Of a DNA stretch of 64,000 bases, positions 37,753-48,200 are shown piece by piece. The translations under genes and the position numbers were made by a program. The first letter of the stretch is position 1; each line of letters starts with the position of its first letter. A model generated the notes under the pieces. That model worked only from the letters and a program-made list of their open reading frames with translations. It had not been told where the DNA came from and searched no databases. The stretch comes from an uncultured Tropicimonas sp. (GTDB lineage: Bacteria; Pseudomonadota; Alphaproteobacteria; Rhodobacterales; Rhodobacteraceae): contig CANLZY010000010.1 of the NCBI GenBank assembly GCA_947495685.1, forward strand, positions 62,001 through 126,000, read 5' to 3'.

Positions 37753-39203
37753 GGTCGGATCTCCCTCCATCTGCGGCCATCGCGGTGCAGCAGCATCAGC
37801 GCGTCGTCCGGCCCGCTGCTGCCCTGGTCATAGCGGCTGGGCACGTGGCCGCGTGCCTCCCACCCGGCAATGACCGGATCGGTCCATGCCCAGGCTGCCT
37901 CGACTTCGTCCCCCCGCATGAACAGGGTCTGGTTGCCCCGTATCACGTCCATGATCAAGCGTTCATAGGCGTCCGGAATGTCCTCGGCCTGTTCGCCCAA
38001 GGCTTCGGCAAAGGACATGTCCAGTGGCACGTCGATCAGACGCATGCCGCCCGGCCCCGGTTCCTTGATGGTCACCCCCAGTTGCATGCCTTCGTTGGGT
38101 TGCAGCCGGATCGACAGGATATTGGAATGGCGCCCGCGCGGCACATCAAAGATCGAGTGCGGCGCCTCCTTGAACACGATGGCGATCTCGCTCGCCCGGG
38201 CCTTCAGCCGCTTTCCGGTCCGCAGATAGAACGGTGTGCCCGCCCATCGCCAGTTCGACACCCCGAGGCGCATCGCCAGGAAACACTCGGTGCGGCTGCG
38301 CGGGTTGCCGACATCCTCCAGGTAGCCCGGCCCGTCCGGACCCTCGGCGTATTGCCCGCGCACGATGTCGTCAGGCGCAACCGCGTCCAGCGCCCGGATC
38401 ACCTTCAGCTTTTCGTCGCGCACGGCATCGGAATCGTATCGCGCCGGCGGTTCCATCGCGATCAGGCACAACAGTTGAAGCAAGTGGTTCTGCACCATGT
38501 CCCGCATCGCGCCCGAACGATCATAATACTCGCCCCGACCGCCCACGCCGACGGTCTCGGCGACGGTGATCTGGATGTGATCGACATACTGGCTGTTCCA
38601 CAGCGGTTCAAACAGCATGTTGCCAAACCGGACCGCCATCAGGTTCTGGACCGTTTCCTTGCCCAGGTAGTGGTCGATTCGATAGATTTGCGTTTCGTCA
38701 AAATGGCAGGCCAGGCTCTCGTTGAGCTCCCGCGCCGACGCGAGATCCTTGCCGAAGGGTTTTTCCACCACGATCCGGCTGTCGGAATCGGCAATGCCGC
38801 GGTGTTTCAACCGCTCCGCGATCGGGCCGAACAACGATGGACCGACCGAGAAATAGAACACGTGCACCACGCCGGGCCGCATCTGCTGTTTCAGCTCGTT
38901 CCAACCGGTCTCGCCAACGGCATCAATCTGCACATAGTGCAGCAGTGCCAGGAACCGATCCATCGTTTCGGCATCCAGAACATCATCCGGGATGAATTCG
39001 ACCAGCGCCTCGCGCACAAGCTCGCGAAACCCGGCATCGTCAATTTCACTGCGTGCGGCGCCGACAACCCTGGCTTCGGGCGGCATCTGGCCATCTGCGA
39101 GACGTCGATAGAGGCCCGGAAGTATCTTGCGACGGGCCAGATCCCCCGTGCCACCAAAGATCACCAGATCAAAGGGATCGACGGGAATGATGCGTGCGAC
39201 CAT
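37749..39203 (-). CDS. zwf: Glucose-6-phosphate 1-dehydrogenase
   Basis: NADP-dependent first step of the pentose phosphate and Entner-Doudoroff routes. 484 residues with the dinucleotide-binding FGGTGDLARRK (16-26), VEKPFGKD (146-153) and the active-site RIDHYLGKE (175-183). First gene of zwf-pgl-pgi; AGGAG lies eight bases before the ATG. Confidence 0.97.
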   Translation of the reverse strand: MVARIIPVDPFDLVIFGGTGDLARRKILPGLYRRLADGQMPPEARVVGAARSEIDDAGFRELVREALVEFIPDDVLDAETMDRFLALLHYVQIDAVGETGWNELKQQMRPGVVHVFYFSVGPSLFGPIAERLKHRGIADSDSRIVVEKPFGKDLASARELNESLACHFDETQIYRIDHYLGKETVQNLMAVRFGNMLFEPLWNSQYVDHIQITVAETVGVGGRGEYYDRSGAMRDMVQNHLLQLLCLIAMEPPARYDSDAVRDEKLKVIRALDAVAPDDIVRGQYAEGPDGPGYLEDVGNPRSRTECFLAMRLGVSNWRWAGTPFYLRTGKRLKARASEIAIVFKEAPHSIFDVPRGRHSNILSIRLQPNEGMQLGVTIKEPGPGGMRLIDVPLDMSFAEALGEQAEDIPDAYERLIMDVIRGNQTLFMRGDEVEAAWAWTDPVIAGWEARGHVPSRYDQGSSGPDDALMLLHRDGRRWREIRP

Positions 39204-39473
39204 GTTTATGCTCCTAAAATGCGCTCGTTACCATACCTGCGCGGCCCGACTGTTAGCGCAAACAGACTCGTCATCCAAGCCTTCACCCCCCTGTCGCCAG
39301 GGACATGAACCTTTGCGCCGACAGATAACAGGATTTCATGCCACACGGAACAGACGGCTTTGAAGCAGCTGTCCAAAATCAGGGGCGTATCGCTACGGCA
39401 GGTCAGCCGTGCGAAACGCTTGAGCGACAACGGTCGCCTGCGCTACCATCCGACCAATGCCGGAGGCTGTATC

Positions 39474-39962
39474 ATGCACACCAGAACCATCAGGATCCTG
39501 ACCATTCTGTGCCTGTGTCTGGGCCTTGTTTCAGCGTGCGCAAGCTCCGGCGGGGGCGGCGACAGCTCCCGCAAATCAACCCAATACGACCGTCCGTTGC
39601 ACCCGAACGAAACGCCCGAGTTGCGGGTTCTGATCAATCGGTATGCCGCGCTCTACGAGGTACCGCCCACGCTGGTGCACCGTGTCGTGATCCGAGAGAG
39701 CACCTACCGCCCCGCCGCTCGCAACGGTCCCTACTACGGGCTGATGCAGATCCTGCCACAAACGGCGCGCACGATGGGCCATCGGGGCGCGGCCCGCGAC
39801 CTGCTGGATGCGGAGACCAACCTGAAATACGCCGTGAAATACCTGCGCGGCGCCTGGCTGTTGTCGGACGGCAGCCATGACACCGCCGTGCACTGGTATT
39901 CCCGCGGATACTATTACGAAGCCAAGCGGCGCGGCATGCTGGAACAGACCGGCCTGCGTTGA
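39474..39962 (+). CDS. Lytic transglycosylase lipoprotein (SLT domain)
   Basis: Cleaves peptidoglycan glycan strands at the outer membrane. 162 residues: a lipoprotein signal with lipobox LVSAC (Cys22), a short Gly/Ser linker, then an SLT fold (about 50-160). The catalytic Glu is E75 in VVIRESTYRP, followed by NGPYYGLMQILPQTARTMG and NLKYAVKYLRGAW, all family hallmarks. Start 39474 has GGAGG seven bases upstream. Divergent from zwf. Confidence 0.92.
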   Translation: MHTRTIRILTILCLCLGLVSACASSGGGGDSSRKSTQYDRPLHPNETPELRVLINRYAALYEVPPTLVHRVVIRESTYRPAARNGPYYGLMQILPQTARTMGHRGAARDLLDAETNLKYAVKYLRGAWLLSDGSHDTAVHWYSRGYYYEAKRRGMLEQTGLR

Positions 39963-40091
39963 CCGACGCCCTTGCACAGCCCTGACCGGAAAGCCACACA
40001 CGCCTCAAACATCGTCTTTGAACACACAGCAAGTTGTGATGGCATGACCGATTTCCACTAGGCTTGGTACATTGGGCAAAGGGAGAAGTCG

Positions 40092-41480
40092 GTGATCCTG
40101 ACGCGGCGTGGGTTCTTGTGGGGCGCGGGTGGCCTGTCGCTGACGGCGTGCACCGTCGGCGAGGATTTCTCGCCGCCGACGATGGATCTTCCTGACAGGT
40201 ATCTCGGACAAACGACCCCCGGAACGGCACAGCCGCGCGCGGCAGACCGTTGGTGGCAAGCGTTTCAGGACGACACGCTGAACCGCCTGGTCGACGCGGG
40301 CCTGGACCAGAACCTCGACATCCACGCGGCTATGCACCGAGTCACACAGGCAGAGGCCTACACCATCGCCGCTGGCTATCCGCTCAGCGGGGCGGCACGG
40401 GTCGGCGAAGGCACGCTGACCAACCGTGACGGAACCCAGACACGGAGCGGATTCGCCCGCCTGGAGGCCAGCTGGAAGCTGGACCTGGCCGGAGAATTCC
40501 GCCGCGAACGGGAAGCCGCCGGATACCGGCTGGACGCCGCCTATGCAGATGTCGATGTGGCCCGATTGGTGCTGCTGGACACCTTGATCACGGCCTATAT
40601 CGACTTGCGGTACATGCAGGAACTGATCCGCATCAACCTGCGGGTGACGGAATCCCGAGAAAAGACCCTGACCACGTTGCAGGGCCTTCGAGAACGCGGC
40701 AAGGCAACCGACCTTTCGGTCGCGCAGGCCCAGTACAGCCTTGACGTGGCCCGTGCCAACCTGCCGGAGGCCAGGATCCTGTTCGGACGGGCTGGCAGCC
40801 GGATTTATTCATTGCTTGGAATGGTGCCCTCGGACCCATTGCCGACGCTTGACAAGAAAGCGCCGCAGCCATTGCCCAAAACCCGGGTCGTCGAAACCGG
40901 TGTGCCCGCCGACCTGATCCGCAACCGTCCCGACATTCGCCGGGCCGAACGGCGTTATGCCGAAGCGCTCGCCAACGCCGGCGTGGCGCAAGCACAGCGC
41001 TACCCGTCCTTGCGCCTGACCGGCAGCGTGCGGTCGGGGTTTTCCGGATCGCTGTCACCGGGACTTCCGTCGCAGTTCCTTCGCACCGGCCTTGATGTGC
41101 CCCTGCTGGATGCCCCCGACCGCACGGCGCGGGCCCGCGCTGCACAGGCCCGCGCACTTGAACTGCTCGAGGTGTGGAAGGAAGAGGTCGTCGTCGGTGT
41201 CGAAGAGGTGCACACGGCGCTGTTTTCGATGAAGGGACACATCGAAGCGGTCGAGGCCGCAAACGAGGCCGTTTCCTCGGCCGAACAGGTACTGGCTCTG
41301 GCCCGCGCGGGATATGTGGCGGAAAAGTTGAGCTTCTTGCAGGTACTTGATGCCGAACGATCGTTGCTGAACGCCGAGAACGCCCGGGCTTTGGACCGGC
41401 GCAACCTTGCCCGCGATTTCGTGGATCTGAATGTGGCGCTTGGTGGGTCCTACGCACCGCCGCCCGCCGCACCCGCCTGA
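40092..41480 (+). CDS. Outer-membrane efflux lipoprotein (NodT/OprM-like, TolC fold) with a Tat-like signal
   Basis: A 462-residue outer-membrane channel protein. Two outer-membrane-efflux-protein repeats are visible: about 60-250 (WWQAFQDDTLNRLVDAGLDQ on) and 265-455 (VPADLIRNRPDIRRAERRYA on). The N terminus MILTRRGFLWGAGGLSLTAC combines a twin-arginine motif with a lipobox (Cys20), unusual because TolC-family proteins normally use Sec. The start is GTG at 40092 with GGGAG six to seven bases upstream. No RND pump or membrane-fusion gene is adjacent, so its pump partner must be encoded elsewhere. Confidence 0.88.
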   Translation: MILTRRGFLWGAGGLSLTACTVGEDFSPPTMDLPDRYLGQTTPGTAQPRAADRWWQAFQDDTLNRLVDAGLDQNLDIHAAMHRVTQAEAYTIAAGYPLSGAARVGEGTLTNRDGTQTRSGFARLEASWKLDLAGEFRREREAAGYRLDAAYADVDVARLVLLDTLITAYIDLRYMQELIRINLRVTESREKTLTTLQGLRERGKATDLSVAQAQYSLDVARANLPEARILFGRAGSRIYSLLGMVPSDPLPTLDKKAPQPLPKTRVVETGVPADLIRNRPDIRRAERRYAEALANAGVAQAQRYPSLRLTGSVRSGFSGSLSPGLPSQFLRTGLDVPLLDAPDRTARARAAQARALELLEVWKEEVVVGVEEVHTALFSMKGHIEAVEAANEAVSSAEQVLALARAGYVAEKLSFLQVLDAERSLLNAENARALDRRNLARDFVDLNVALGGSYAPPPAAPA

Positions 41481-41559
41481 CAGCACCTGCCCGCATTCAA
41501 CACCGCACCGTAAGGCTGCGGGGCGAGCCTGATTGCCCCCGAAAGCACCACAGCCCAAC

Positions 41560-41585
41560 AAAAAAGGCGCTGCAAAAGCAGCGCC
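41560..41585 (-). terminator. Intrinsic terminator of bioY
   Basis: On the minus strand GGCGCTGC pairs with GCAGCGCC around loop TTTT, followed by six T. It lies 26 bases past the bioY stop and may also stop transcripts from the plus-strand efflux gene. Confidence 0.9.
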
Positions 41586-41611
41586 TCTTGTCGTGCGTGA
41601 AAGGGGTCGGG

Positions 41612-42217
41612 TCAGCCGCGGGCCTTGCCAACCAGTTTCCAGACGGCGGGCAGCAACATCGCGGCCAGCGCCAGCTTCAGCAGGTCGCCCACGATGAACG
41701 GGGTCAAGCCCCATGCCAGGATCGGCTGATCCGAACCGTACAGCGCGGCAAGCCACAGCAGGCCAGGAATGTAGATCAGCGCGTTGCCAACCAGCATTGC
41801 GACGCCCATTTTCGGAGCCGAGCGATCCCACCCGATGCGGGCGAACCAGCCCAGCGCGACGGTGGCCAGCAGGTAGCCAACGAGATAACCGCCGGTGCCG
41901 CCCATCATGTACTCGATGCCGTTCAGTTCGGCGGTGGAGGAGGCGAAGACGTCAAAGCCCAGCGCGCCGACCAGCATGTAGCCAAAGATCGTCGCAAGAC
42001 CGAGCCGCGGGCCATAGGCTGCGCCGATGGTCAGAACCGCAAAGGTTCCGAGGCTCACCGGAACCGGCGAGCCGGGAACCGGGAATTTGATTTGTGCGGA
42101 AATCGCAAGCAGCGCGATCCCCAGCATCACGAGAACGGCCTGCTTGATGCGCAGTGCCGAGCCTTCGCTCGGGCCGAACGCCTCTACAAGCGCCTTGTCG
42201 AAAGTTGCCTGGGCCAT
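41612..42217 (-). CDS. bioY: BioY, biotin-specific S component of an ECF transporter
   Basis: Membrane protein that binds biotin and imports it with or without the ECF ATPases. 201 residues, about six helices, with the BioY motifs QIKFPVPGSPVPVSLGTFAVL and GGTGGYLVGYLLA. The start at 42217 (MAQATFDKALVEAFG) has GGAGACC upstream; the longer open frame is not family-like. bioM and bioN are not adjacent. Confidence 0.93.
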   Translation of the reverse strand: MAQATFDKALVEAFGPSEGSALRIKQAVLVMLGIALLAISAQIKFPVPGSPVPVSLGTFAVLTIGAAYGPRLGLATIFGYMLVGALGFDVFASSTAELNGIEYMMGGTGGYLVGYLLATVALGWFARIGWDRSAPKMGVAMLVGNALIYIPGLLWLAALYGSDQPILAWGLTPFIVGDLLKLALAAMLLPAVWKLVGKARG

Positions 42218-42288
42218 GTCCCCGGTCTCCTTGTCCGTTATGTGTCTTTCGCGCACAGCAATGCCGCAAACACCCCGTCCACGCAAGG

Positions 42289-42738
42289 TCACGAGGGGCG
42301 AAACTCGGTCTTCATGAGGTAATCCTTGCGCGGCCCGTTGACGCTCCACCGGGTAGACCAGAGCGGCCATGCAGAAAAATCATAGCCCACCGCATAGCGA
42401 TCCGGGTCGCACCAGTGGCGGGCATCCGCAGTGGTCTCAGTCGGATCGAAGGCATGAAAGAAGCGTCCATCGGCAAAGGCAACTTCGATGGTTCCGTCTG
42501 CCCCAGATGTCCAGAAGTACCGGCGCGTGCCCGGCATCCGGATACCGTCGGGCAGGATCATCTCGCCGCTTTCAAGATACTCCAGCCCTTCGGCCGTGGC
42601 GCTCAGCGCCGCCTCGCCGTGAAAGCGCAGCACCTGGCCGGCCCGATGGTCATCGATGCGACGTTCGATCCGCCAAAGGCCAACGAAATCCGCCAATCGC
42701 CGCGGAGAACCGCCCGCAGCGGCCGTTTCGTCAGGCAT
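42289..42738 (-). CDS. DUF6314 family protein
   Basis: A 149-residue soluble protein with the family pattern FVGLWRIERRIDDHRAGQ near the start, VAFADGRFFHAFD in the middle, HWCDPDRYAVGYDF and the closing WSVNGPRKDYLMKTEF; probably a lipocalin-like beta barrel. Function unknown. Its ATG overlaps the preceding 95-residue gene by eight bases, so it is the last gene of a three-gene operon starting with the GAF protein. Confidence 0.8.
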   Translation of the reverse strand: MPDETAAAGGSPRRLADFVGLWRIERRIDDHRAGQVLRFHGEAALSATAEGLEYLESGEMILPDGIRMPGTRRYFWTSGADGTIEVAFADGRFFHAFDPTETTADARHWCDPDRYAVGYDFSAWPLWSTRWSVNGPRKDYLMKTEFRPS

Positions 42739-43018
42739 CGTCGTCCTGGCTGTCGACTGCCGCCATCAGATAGGATTCGGCCCGCGCCAGAGCATCCGCG
42801 AAATCACCACCAGCATTCACCGATGCGATCAACGCGGCAAGGTCGGCAGACAAGCGCTGTGCCTCGACGCTACCGCGCTCCGCGGCCACCAACTGGTCGG
42901 CCAGGTCATAAAAGGCGCGCACGATCATTGACCGTTGATCCGTGTCGATCAAGGGCTCTGCCCCGGCTGCCACCCAATCTGACGGTCGGCCATGTATCGC
43001 CGACTTGCACTCGTTCAC
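42731..43018 (-). CDS. Hypothetical protein between GAF and DUF6314 genes
   Basis: A 95-residue, Ala-rich, helical, acidic protein (AFYDLADQLVAAERGS, ALARAESYLMAAVDSQDDDA). The start is inferred: the GTG at 43018 overlaps the stop of the GAF gene as GTGA, the usual coupled arrangement, and its stop overlaps the DUF6314 start by eight bases. No family recognised; the tight coupling suggests it works with its neighbours. Confidence 0.6.
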   Translation of the reverse strand: MNECKSAIHGRPSDWVAAGAEPLIDTDQRSMIVRAFYDLADQLVAAERGSVEAQRLSADLAALIASVNAGGDFADALARAESYLMAAVDSQDDDA

Positions 43019-43503
43019 CTGCCCAGGTCCTTTCTGTCCATCAGCATCCGGTCGATCCGTGCACCGGCAGCAATCACATCGCCGATCTCGGCCATCGACC
43101 AACGGCGCGGCTTCATCTGCAAGAAACAAACCGTCCCGATGGATCCTTGATCCGGTAAATGAATCGGAGCCCCCAGATACGCCGCAACGCCATATTCGTC
43201 CACTGTGCGATTGTGTTTGAGCAATGGGTGGCTGATCGCGTCGTCGATGACCAATGGAAAGTCCATGGCGATCACGTGAACGCAGATCGAATAGTCGAGC
43301 GGGAACCGGCCTTCCGTTTCGGGCGGCACGTCGAAACCCGAGGCCACCACAACATGGTGATATTCGGATGTCAGGAAACTGATCATCCCCATGTCAGCCC
43401 CAAGCGACGCTCGCAGCGAGTCCACGATATTGAATAGGCCTTCTCGCCTCGTTGTCAGGCAGGCCAGATTATTTTCTGCAATGCGGTTCTCGGTATTTAC
43501 CAT
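43015..43503 (-). CDS. GAF domain protein
   Basis: A 162-residue single-domain GAF protein. It has the pattern common to free-standing light- or redox-type GAF sensors: MISFLTSEYHHVVVASGFDV, FPLDYSICVHVIAMDFPLVIDD, and YLGAPIHLPDQGSIGTVCFL. The Cys in SICVHV is at the position conserved in many such bacterial GAF proteins. No output domain is attached. First gene of the three-gene operon, divergent from purB. Confidence 0.82.
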   Translation of the reverse strand: MVNTENRIAENNLACLTTRREGLFNIVDSLRASLGADMGMISFLTSEYHHVVVASGFDVPPETEGRFPLDYSICVHVIAMDFPLVIDDAISHPLLKHNRTVDEYGVAAYLGAPIHLPDQGSIGTVCFLQMKPRRWSMAEIGDVIAAGARIDRMLMDRKDLGR

Positions 43504-43700
43504 TCGGACTCTCTATCAAACCGAAACAATCGCGCGCGAAAACCGTAAGCCCGCCCGGGACGACATGGCAAGGTCTTCAACGGTGGCCAATTGTCCCGCA
43601 AGCGCCCTGCTATCCACTGGACCGGCTTGCCGGACCACCCGCCGTTGGCTATGACGGCCCCGCTCCCGCAGACAACACGAACGCAAAGGCGCTGCCCCAT

Positions 43701-45008
43701 ATGATCCCCCGCTATTCCCGCCCCGACATGGTCTCCATCTGGTCCCCTGAAACCAAGTTTCGCATCTGGTACGAGATCGAGGCCCATGCCTGCGACGCCC
43801 AGGCCGACCTGGGGGTCATTCCGCGCGAGAACGCCGAGGCCGTCTGGAAGGCGAAGGATGTCCCGTTCGACGTCGCCCGTATCGACGAGATCGAAGCCGT
43901 CACCAAGCATGACGTCATCGCCTTCCTGACCCACCTGGCCGAGATCATCGGCAATGACGCAGCCCGGTTCGTGCATCAGGGCATGACGTCGTCCGACGTG
44001 CTCGACACCTGCTTCAACGTGCAACTGGTGCGCGCCACCGACATCCTGATCGAAGATACAAAGCTTCTCATGGCGGCGCTGAAGCGTCGGGCCTACGAGC
44101 ACAAGGACACCGTCCGCATCGGCCGCAGCCACGGCATTCATGCCGAGCCCACCACCATGGGCCTGACGTTTGCGCGCTTCTACGCCGAGATGGACCGCAA
44201 CCTGAACCGGCTCAAGAAAGCCCGGATGGAGATCGCAACCGGTGCCGTTTCGGGCGCGGTCGGGACATTTGCCAACATCGACCCGGCGGTGGAGGAGCAT
44301 GTCTGCGCCAAGATGGGCCTCGAAGTCGAGCCGATCAGCACACAGGTGATCCCGCGCGATCGTCACGCGGCCTACTTTGCCGCCCTCGGCGTCGTGGGCT
44401 CGTCGATCGAGAACATCGCCACCGAGATTCGTCACATGCAGCGCACCGAGGTTCTGGAAGCCGAGGAGTTTTTCTCCAAGGGACAGAAGGGCTCCAGCGC
44501 CATGCCGCACAAGCGCAACCCGGTGTTGAGCGAAAACCTGACCGGTCTTGCCCGGCTGGTGCGCATGGCCGTCGTTCCGGCAATGGAGAACGTTGCCCTC
44601 TGGCACGAGCGCGATATCTCGCACAGCTCGGTCGAGCGCAATATCGGCCCCGACACCACGATCACGCTGGACTTTGCCCTCGCCCGGCTGACCGGGCTGG
44701 TCGACAAGCTGGTGATCTATCCCGACAACATGCTCGCCAACATGAACAAGTTTCGCGGTCTGGTCATGAGCCAGCGGGTGCTTCTGGCGCTGACCCAGGC
44801 CGGTGTCAGCCGCGAGGACAGCTATCGGCTGGTGCAACGCAACGCGATGAAGGTCTGGGAGGAAGGCAAGGACTTCAAGACCGAACTGCTCGCCGATGCC
44901 GACGTGCTGGCGGCGTTGAGTCCTGCCGAGATCGAGGAAAAGTTCGACCTTGGCTACCATACCAAGCATGTCGACACGATCTTTGCGCGCGTTTTCAAGG
45001 ACGCATGA
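43701..45008 (+). CDS. purB: Adenylosuccinate lyase
   Basis: Acts twice in purine synthesis, splitting fumarate from SAICAR and from adenylosuccinate. 435 residues with the superfamily signature GSSAMPHKRNPVLSEN (the flexible catalytic loop), the RSHGIHAEPTTMG motif and MTSSDVLDT. The ATG at 43701 (MIPRYSRPDM) fits the family; the open frame upstream is not conserved-looking. Followed by a strong terminator. Confidence 0.97.
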   Translation: MIPRYSRPDMVSIWSPETKFRIWYEIEAHACDAQADLGVIPRENAEAVWKAKDVPFDVARIDEIEAVTKHDVIAFLTHLAEIIGNDAARFVHQGMTSSDVLDTCFNVQLVRATDILIEDTKLLMAALKRRAYEHKDTVRIGRSHGIHAEPTTMGLTFARFYAEMDRNLNRLKKARMEIATGAVSGAVGTFANIDPAVEEHVCAKMGLEVEPISTQVIPRDRHAAYFAALGVVGSSIENIATEIRHMQRTEVLEAEEFFSKGQKGSSAMPHKRNPVLSENLTGLARLVRMAVVPAMENVALWHERDISHSSVERNIGPDTTITLDFALARLTGLVDKLVIYPDNMLANMNKFRGLVMSQRVLLALTQAGVSREDSYRLVQRNAMKVWEEGKDFKTELLADADVLAALSPAEIEEKFDLGYHTKHVDTIFARVFKDA

Positions 45009-45035
45009 TCCCGCCAGATTGGCAGAATTGTTTCC

Positions 45036-45060
45036 AGAGGGGCTTCGGCCCCTCTATTTA
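45036..45060 (+). terminator. Intrinsic terminator of purB
   Basis: AGAGGGGC and GCCCCTCT form a perfect eight-base stem with a TTCG tetraloop, followed by ATTTAT, 28 bases after the purB stop. Confidence 0.88.
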
Positions 45061-45292
45061 TGCGCGATAGATATACATTTATATTCGCATGTAATCGAAA
45101 CGTGCAAAATGCTCATTTCGGATCACCGTTATTTCATTCTTCGGGACACGCCAAAAGCCAAGACATAAAAACGCAAGTGTCTGAAATCTTTATTAATTTG
45201 CTCCAAGTTTTGACCTGAATCATGGCCCCGCGACGCCGCGCGTACGTACCCTCGTGTCAGCAATAGCATGACACCGACTTCGGGAGGGTGAG
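45061..45292 (+). promoter_or_regulatory. AT-rich leader of the RTX gene
   Basis: About 230 bases markedly richer in A and T than the rest of the window, especially 45060-45210. It probably holds the promoter and 5' untranslated region of the RTX gene; no single hexamer pair stands out. The ribosome binding site GGGAGG is five bases before the ATG. Confidence 0.45.
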
Positions 45293-48200
45293 ATGGCCAA
45301 CTATACAGTCTACAACAAGTATACCGACACGACTGACAATGTTATTGACGGCTCGTCAGTGTACGATCATCTGACTTATATCTACAACGCCGAAACCACC
45401 GGCGTGTCGTTGAGCAGGCCAACCGCCAATACCACGTTGGGTGGGTACAACGGCTGGTTCAACGGAATGGGCTACAACGACGCCTCCTTCCGGGCGATCG
45501 ACGCCTTCACCTTCATCGACTATTCCAGCGGCAACGATGTCATCTACACCGCTGGCGGCAACGACACCATTCGCAGCGGCGGCGGCAACGATACCCTTGA
45601 TGGCGGCGGCGGGATCGACGTGCTCGATGGGGGCGCCGGGATCGATTATGTCGGCGGCGACAAGTCCTTTGCGACAAGCGCGATCAATATCAACCTGAAC
45701 GGAACCTCCAGCTATCTCGGGTCAGGCTCGGTCGCTGCCAGCGAAGGCTTCTCCGATTTCCGCACCGGCAGCGGCAACGATACCCTCACCGGACACGCAA
45801 GTTCCGGGCTGAACGACAAGGTCTATACCAACGGCGGCAACGACCTCGTCACACTATGGTTCGGTGGCACCGACCGGGTCTATGCAGGCACCGGGGACGA
45901 CCGGCTGGTTGTGACCTACAACGTCGAAACCAGCGGCGTCGCGATGTCGACGCCTTCTGCCAACACCACGGACGGCGGATACAACGGCTGGTTCAACGGC
46001 ATGGGCTACAACGACATCAACTTCTGGTCGGTCGAGCACTTCACCTTTACCGACCTGTCTGGCGGAAACGACTCCATCTATACGGCCGGCGGCGATGACG
46101 TTCTGAAGGGCGGCGGCGGAGACGACACCCTGCACGGCGGACAGGGCATCGACGTGCTCGATGGAGGCGCGGGCATCGACTTTGTCGGCGGCGACAAGTC
46201 CTTTGCGACCACCGCGATGAAGATCAACCTCAACACGACGTCGACCTACCTTGGCACCGGCTCGGTCGCCAATTTCGAGGCGTTCAAGGATTTCCGCACT
46301 GGCAGCGGCAACGACACCATCATCGGCAAGCAAACCACCGGATTTGGAGACGTCGCCAACGGGTTCAACGATACGATCCGTACCAATGCCGGGAATGATT
46401 CGATCAAGCTGTGGGCTGGCGGGACCGACAATGTCCACGGTGGCACCGGCAACGATCGGTTGACCCTGATCTACGACCTTGAAACCACCGGCGTCGCCAT
46501 GAGCATGCCTTCGGTCAACGCAGACGATGGTGGATACAACGGCTGGTTCAACGGAATGGGCTACAACGACACCAACTTCAAGTCGATCGAGCACTTCACC
46601 TTTTCCGATCTGTCCAAGGGCAATGACTATATCAATACCGGCGACGGCAACGACGTGCTGTCTGGCGGCGGCGGCAACGATACCCTCAACAGCGGCAAGG
46701 GCACCGACCGGGTAAACGGCGGTGCCGGAACCGACTTCTGGGGCGCTGACCTGACGCAGTTCTCCGCCAACCAGAAGATCAACCTGAACTACGTCAGCAA
46801 GTACAACGGCTGGGGCTATGCCAAGAAGCTCGAAGGTTTCTCGGACTTCTCGACCGGCGCTGGCAACGACAAGATCACCGCCCACAAGACCTCGGGCCTG
46901 AACGACATGATCGACTCCGGCGCCGGAAATGACACCGTGATCCTGTCGTTTGGCGGCACCGACAGAATCTATGGCGGCAGCGGCAACGACACGCTGAAGG
47001 TAACCTATGACGTGGAGACAACCGGTGTTGCACTTGGCATGCCATCGGTCAACGAAGACGATGGTGGCTACAACGGCTGGTTCAATGGCGCCGGCTACAA
47101 CGACATCAATTTCTGGTCGATCGAGAACCTCTGGTTCACCGATCTGTCTGGCGGGAACGACTCGATCAACACTGGCGGCGGCAATGACGTCCTCCTTGGC
47201 GGCAAGGGCAAGGACACCTTGAACAGCGGGGGCGGCATCGATCAGGTCAACGGCGGCAAGGGCCTCGATGTCTGGGGGGCCGACACGTCGGATCTGTCGG
47301 GCAACCAGGTGTTCAACCTCAACACCACGTCCACCTATGGCGGTTTCGGCTGGGTCAAGAACGTGGAGGCGTTCTCGTCCCTGCAGACCGGGGCTGGCAA
47401 TGACAGGATCACCGGCACGGCGGCCTACCTGAACGACACGATCCGCACCGGTGCCGGCAACGACATCATCACCCTTCGCATGTCCGGAACCGACCGGGTC
47501 TATGGCGAGAAAGGCAATGATACGTTGAAGATCACGGCAAACCTCGCGGACAGCAGCGTGTCGATGTCCATGCCGGTGATCGATGACGAAACCGGAGGAT
47601 ACAACGGCTGGCTCAACGGAAAGGGCTATAACGACACCAATTTCTGGTCGATCGAGAACTTCTGGTTCACCGACAAGGCCGGTGGCAACGACAAGATCAA
47701 CACCGGCAGCGGCAAGGATGTGCTGAACGGTGGCGGCGGCAACGACGTGCTCAACAGCGGCGGCGGCGTCGACAAGATCAACGGCGGCACCGGTGACGAC
47801 TACTGGGGCACCGACCTGTCCACGACGGGCAAGTCCCTGACCTTCAACCTCAACACCGTGTCCACATACATGACCGGCGGACGGGTGGAAAACGTCGAGG
47901 GGTTCTCGAGCCTGAAGACCGGCTGGGGGGCCGACAAGGTGACCGGTCACCGGACAGCGAACATGAACGACAAGATAGACACCGGTGGCGGCAAGGACGT
48001 GATCTCCCTGTGGAGCGGCGGCACCGACACCGTTGATGGCGGCAAGGGGTTTGACCGCCTGGTGCTGATCTTTGACGAGGCCGACAGCGGCGTCGGGCTC
48101 AGCGTGAGCGCCAATGCCCAGAGCGGTTTCGATGGCTGGTACAACGGCCCCGGCTACACCGACCTCAACTTCAAAGGGATCGAGGCGTTCACCTTCACCA

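Noticed and set aside
45371-48058. Possible CRISPR-like or satellite array
   Set aside because: The ~534-base periodicity is in frame, diverged and protein-coding; there are no short identical repeats with unique spacers anywhere in the window.
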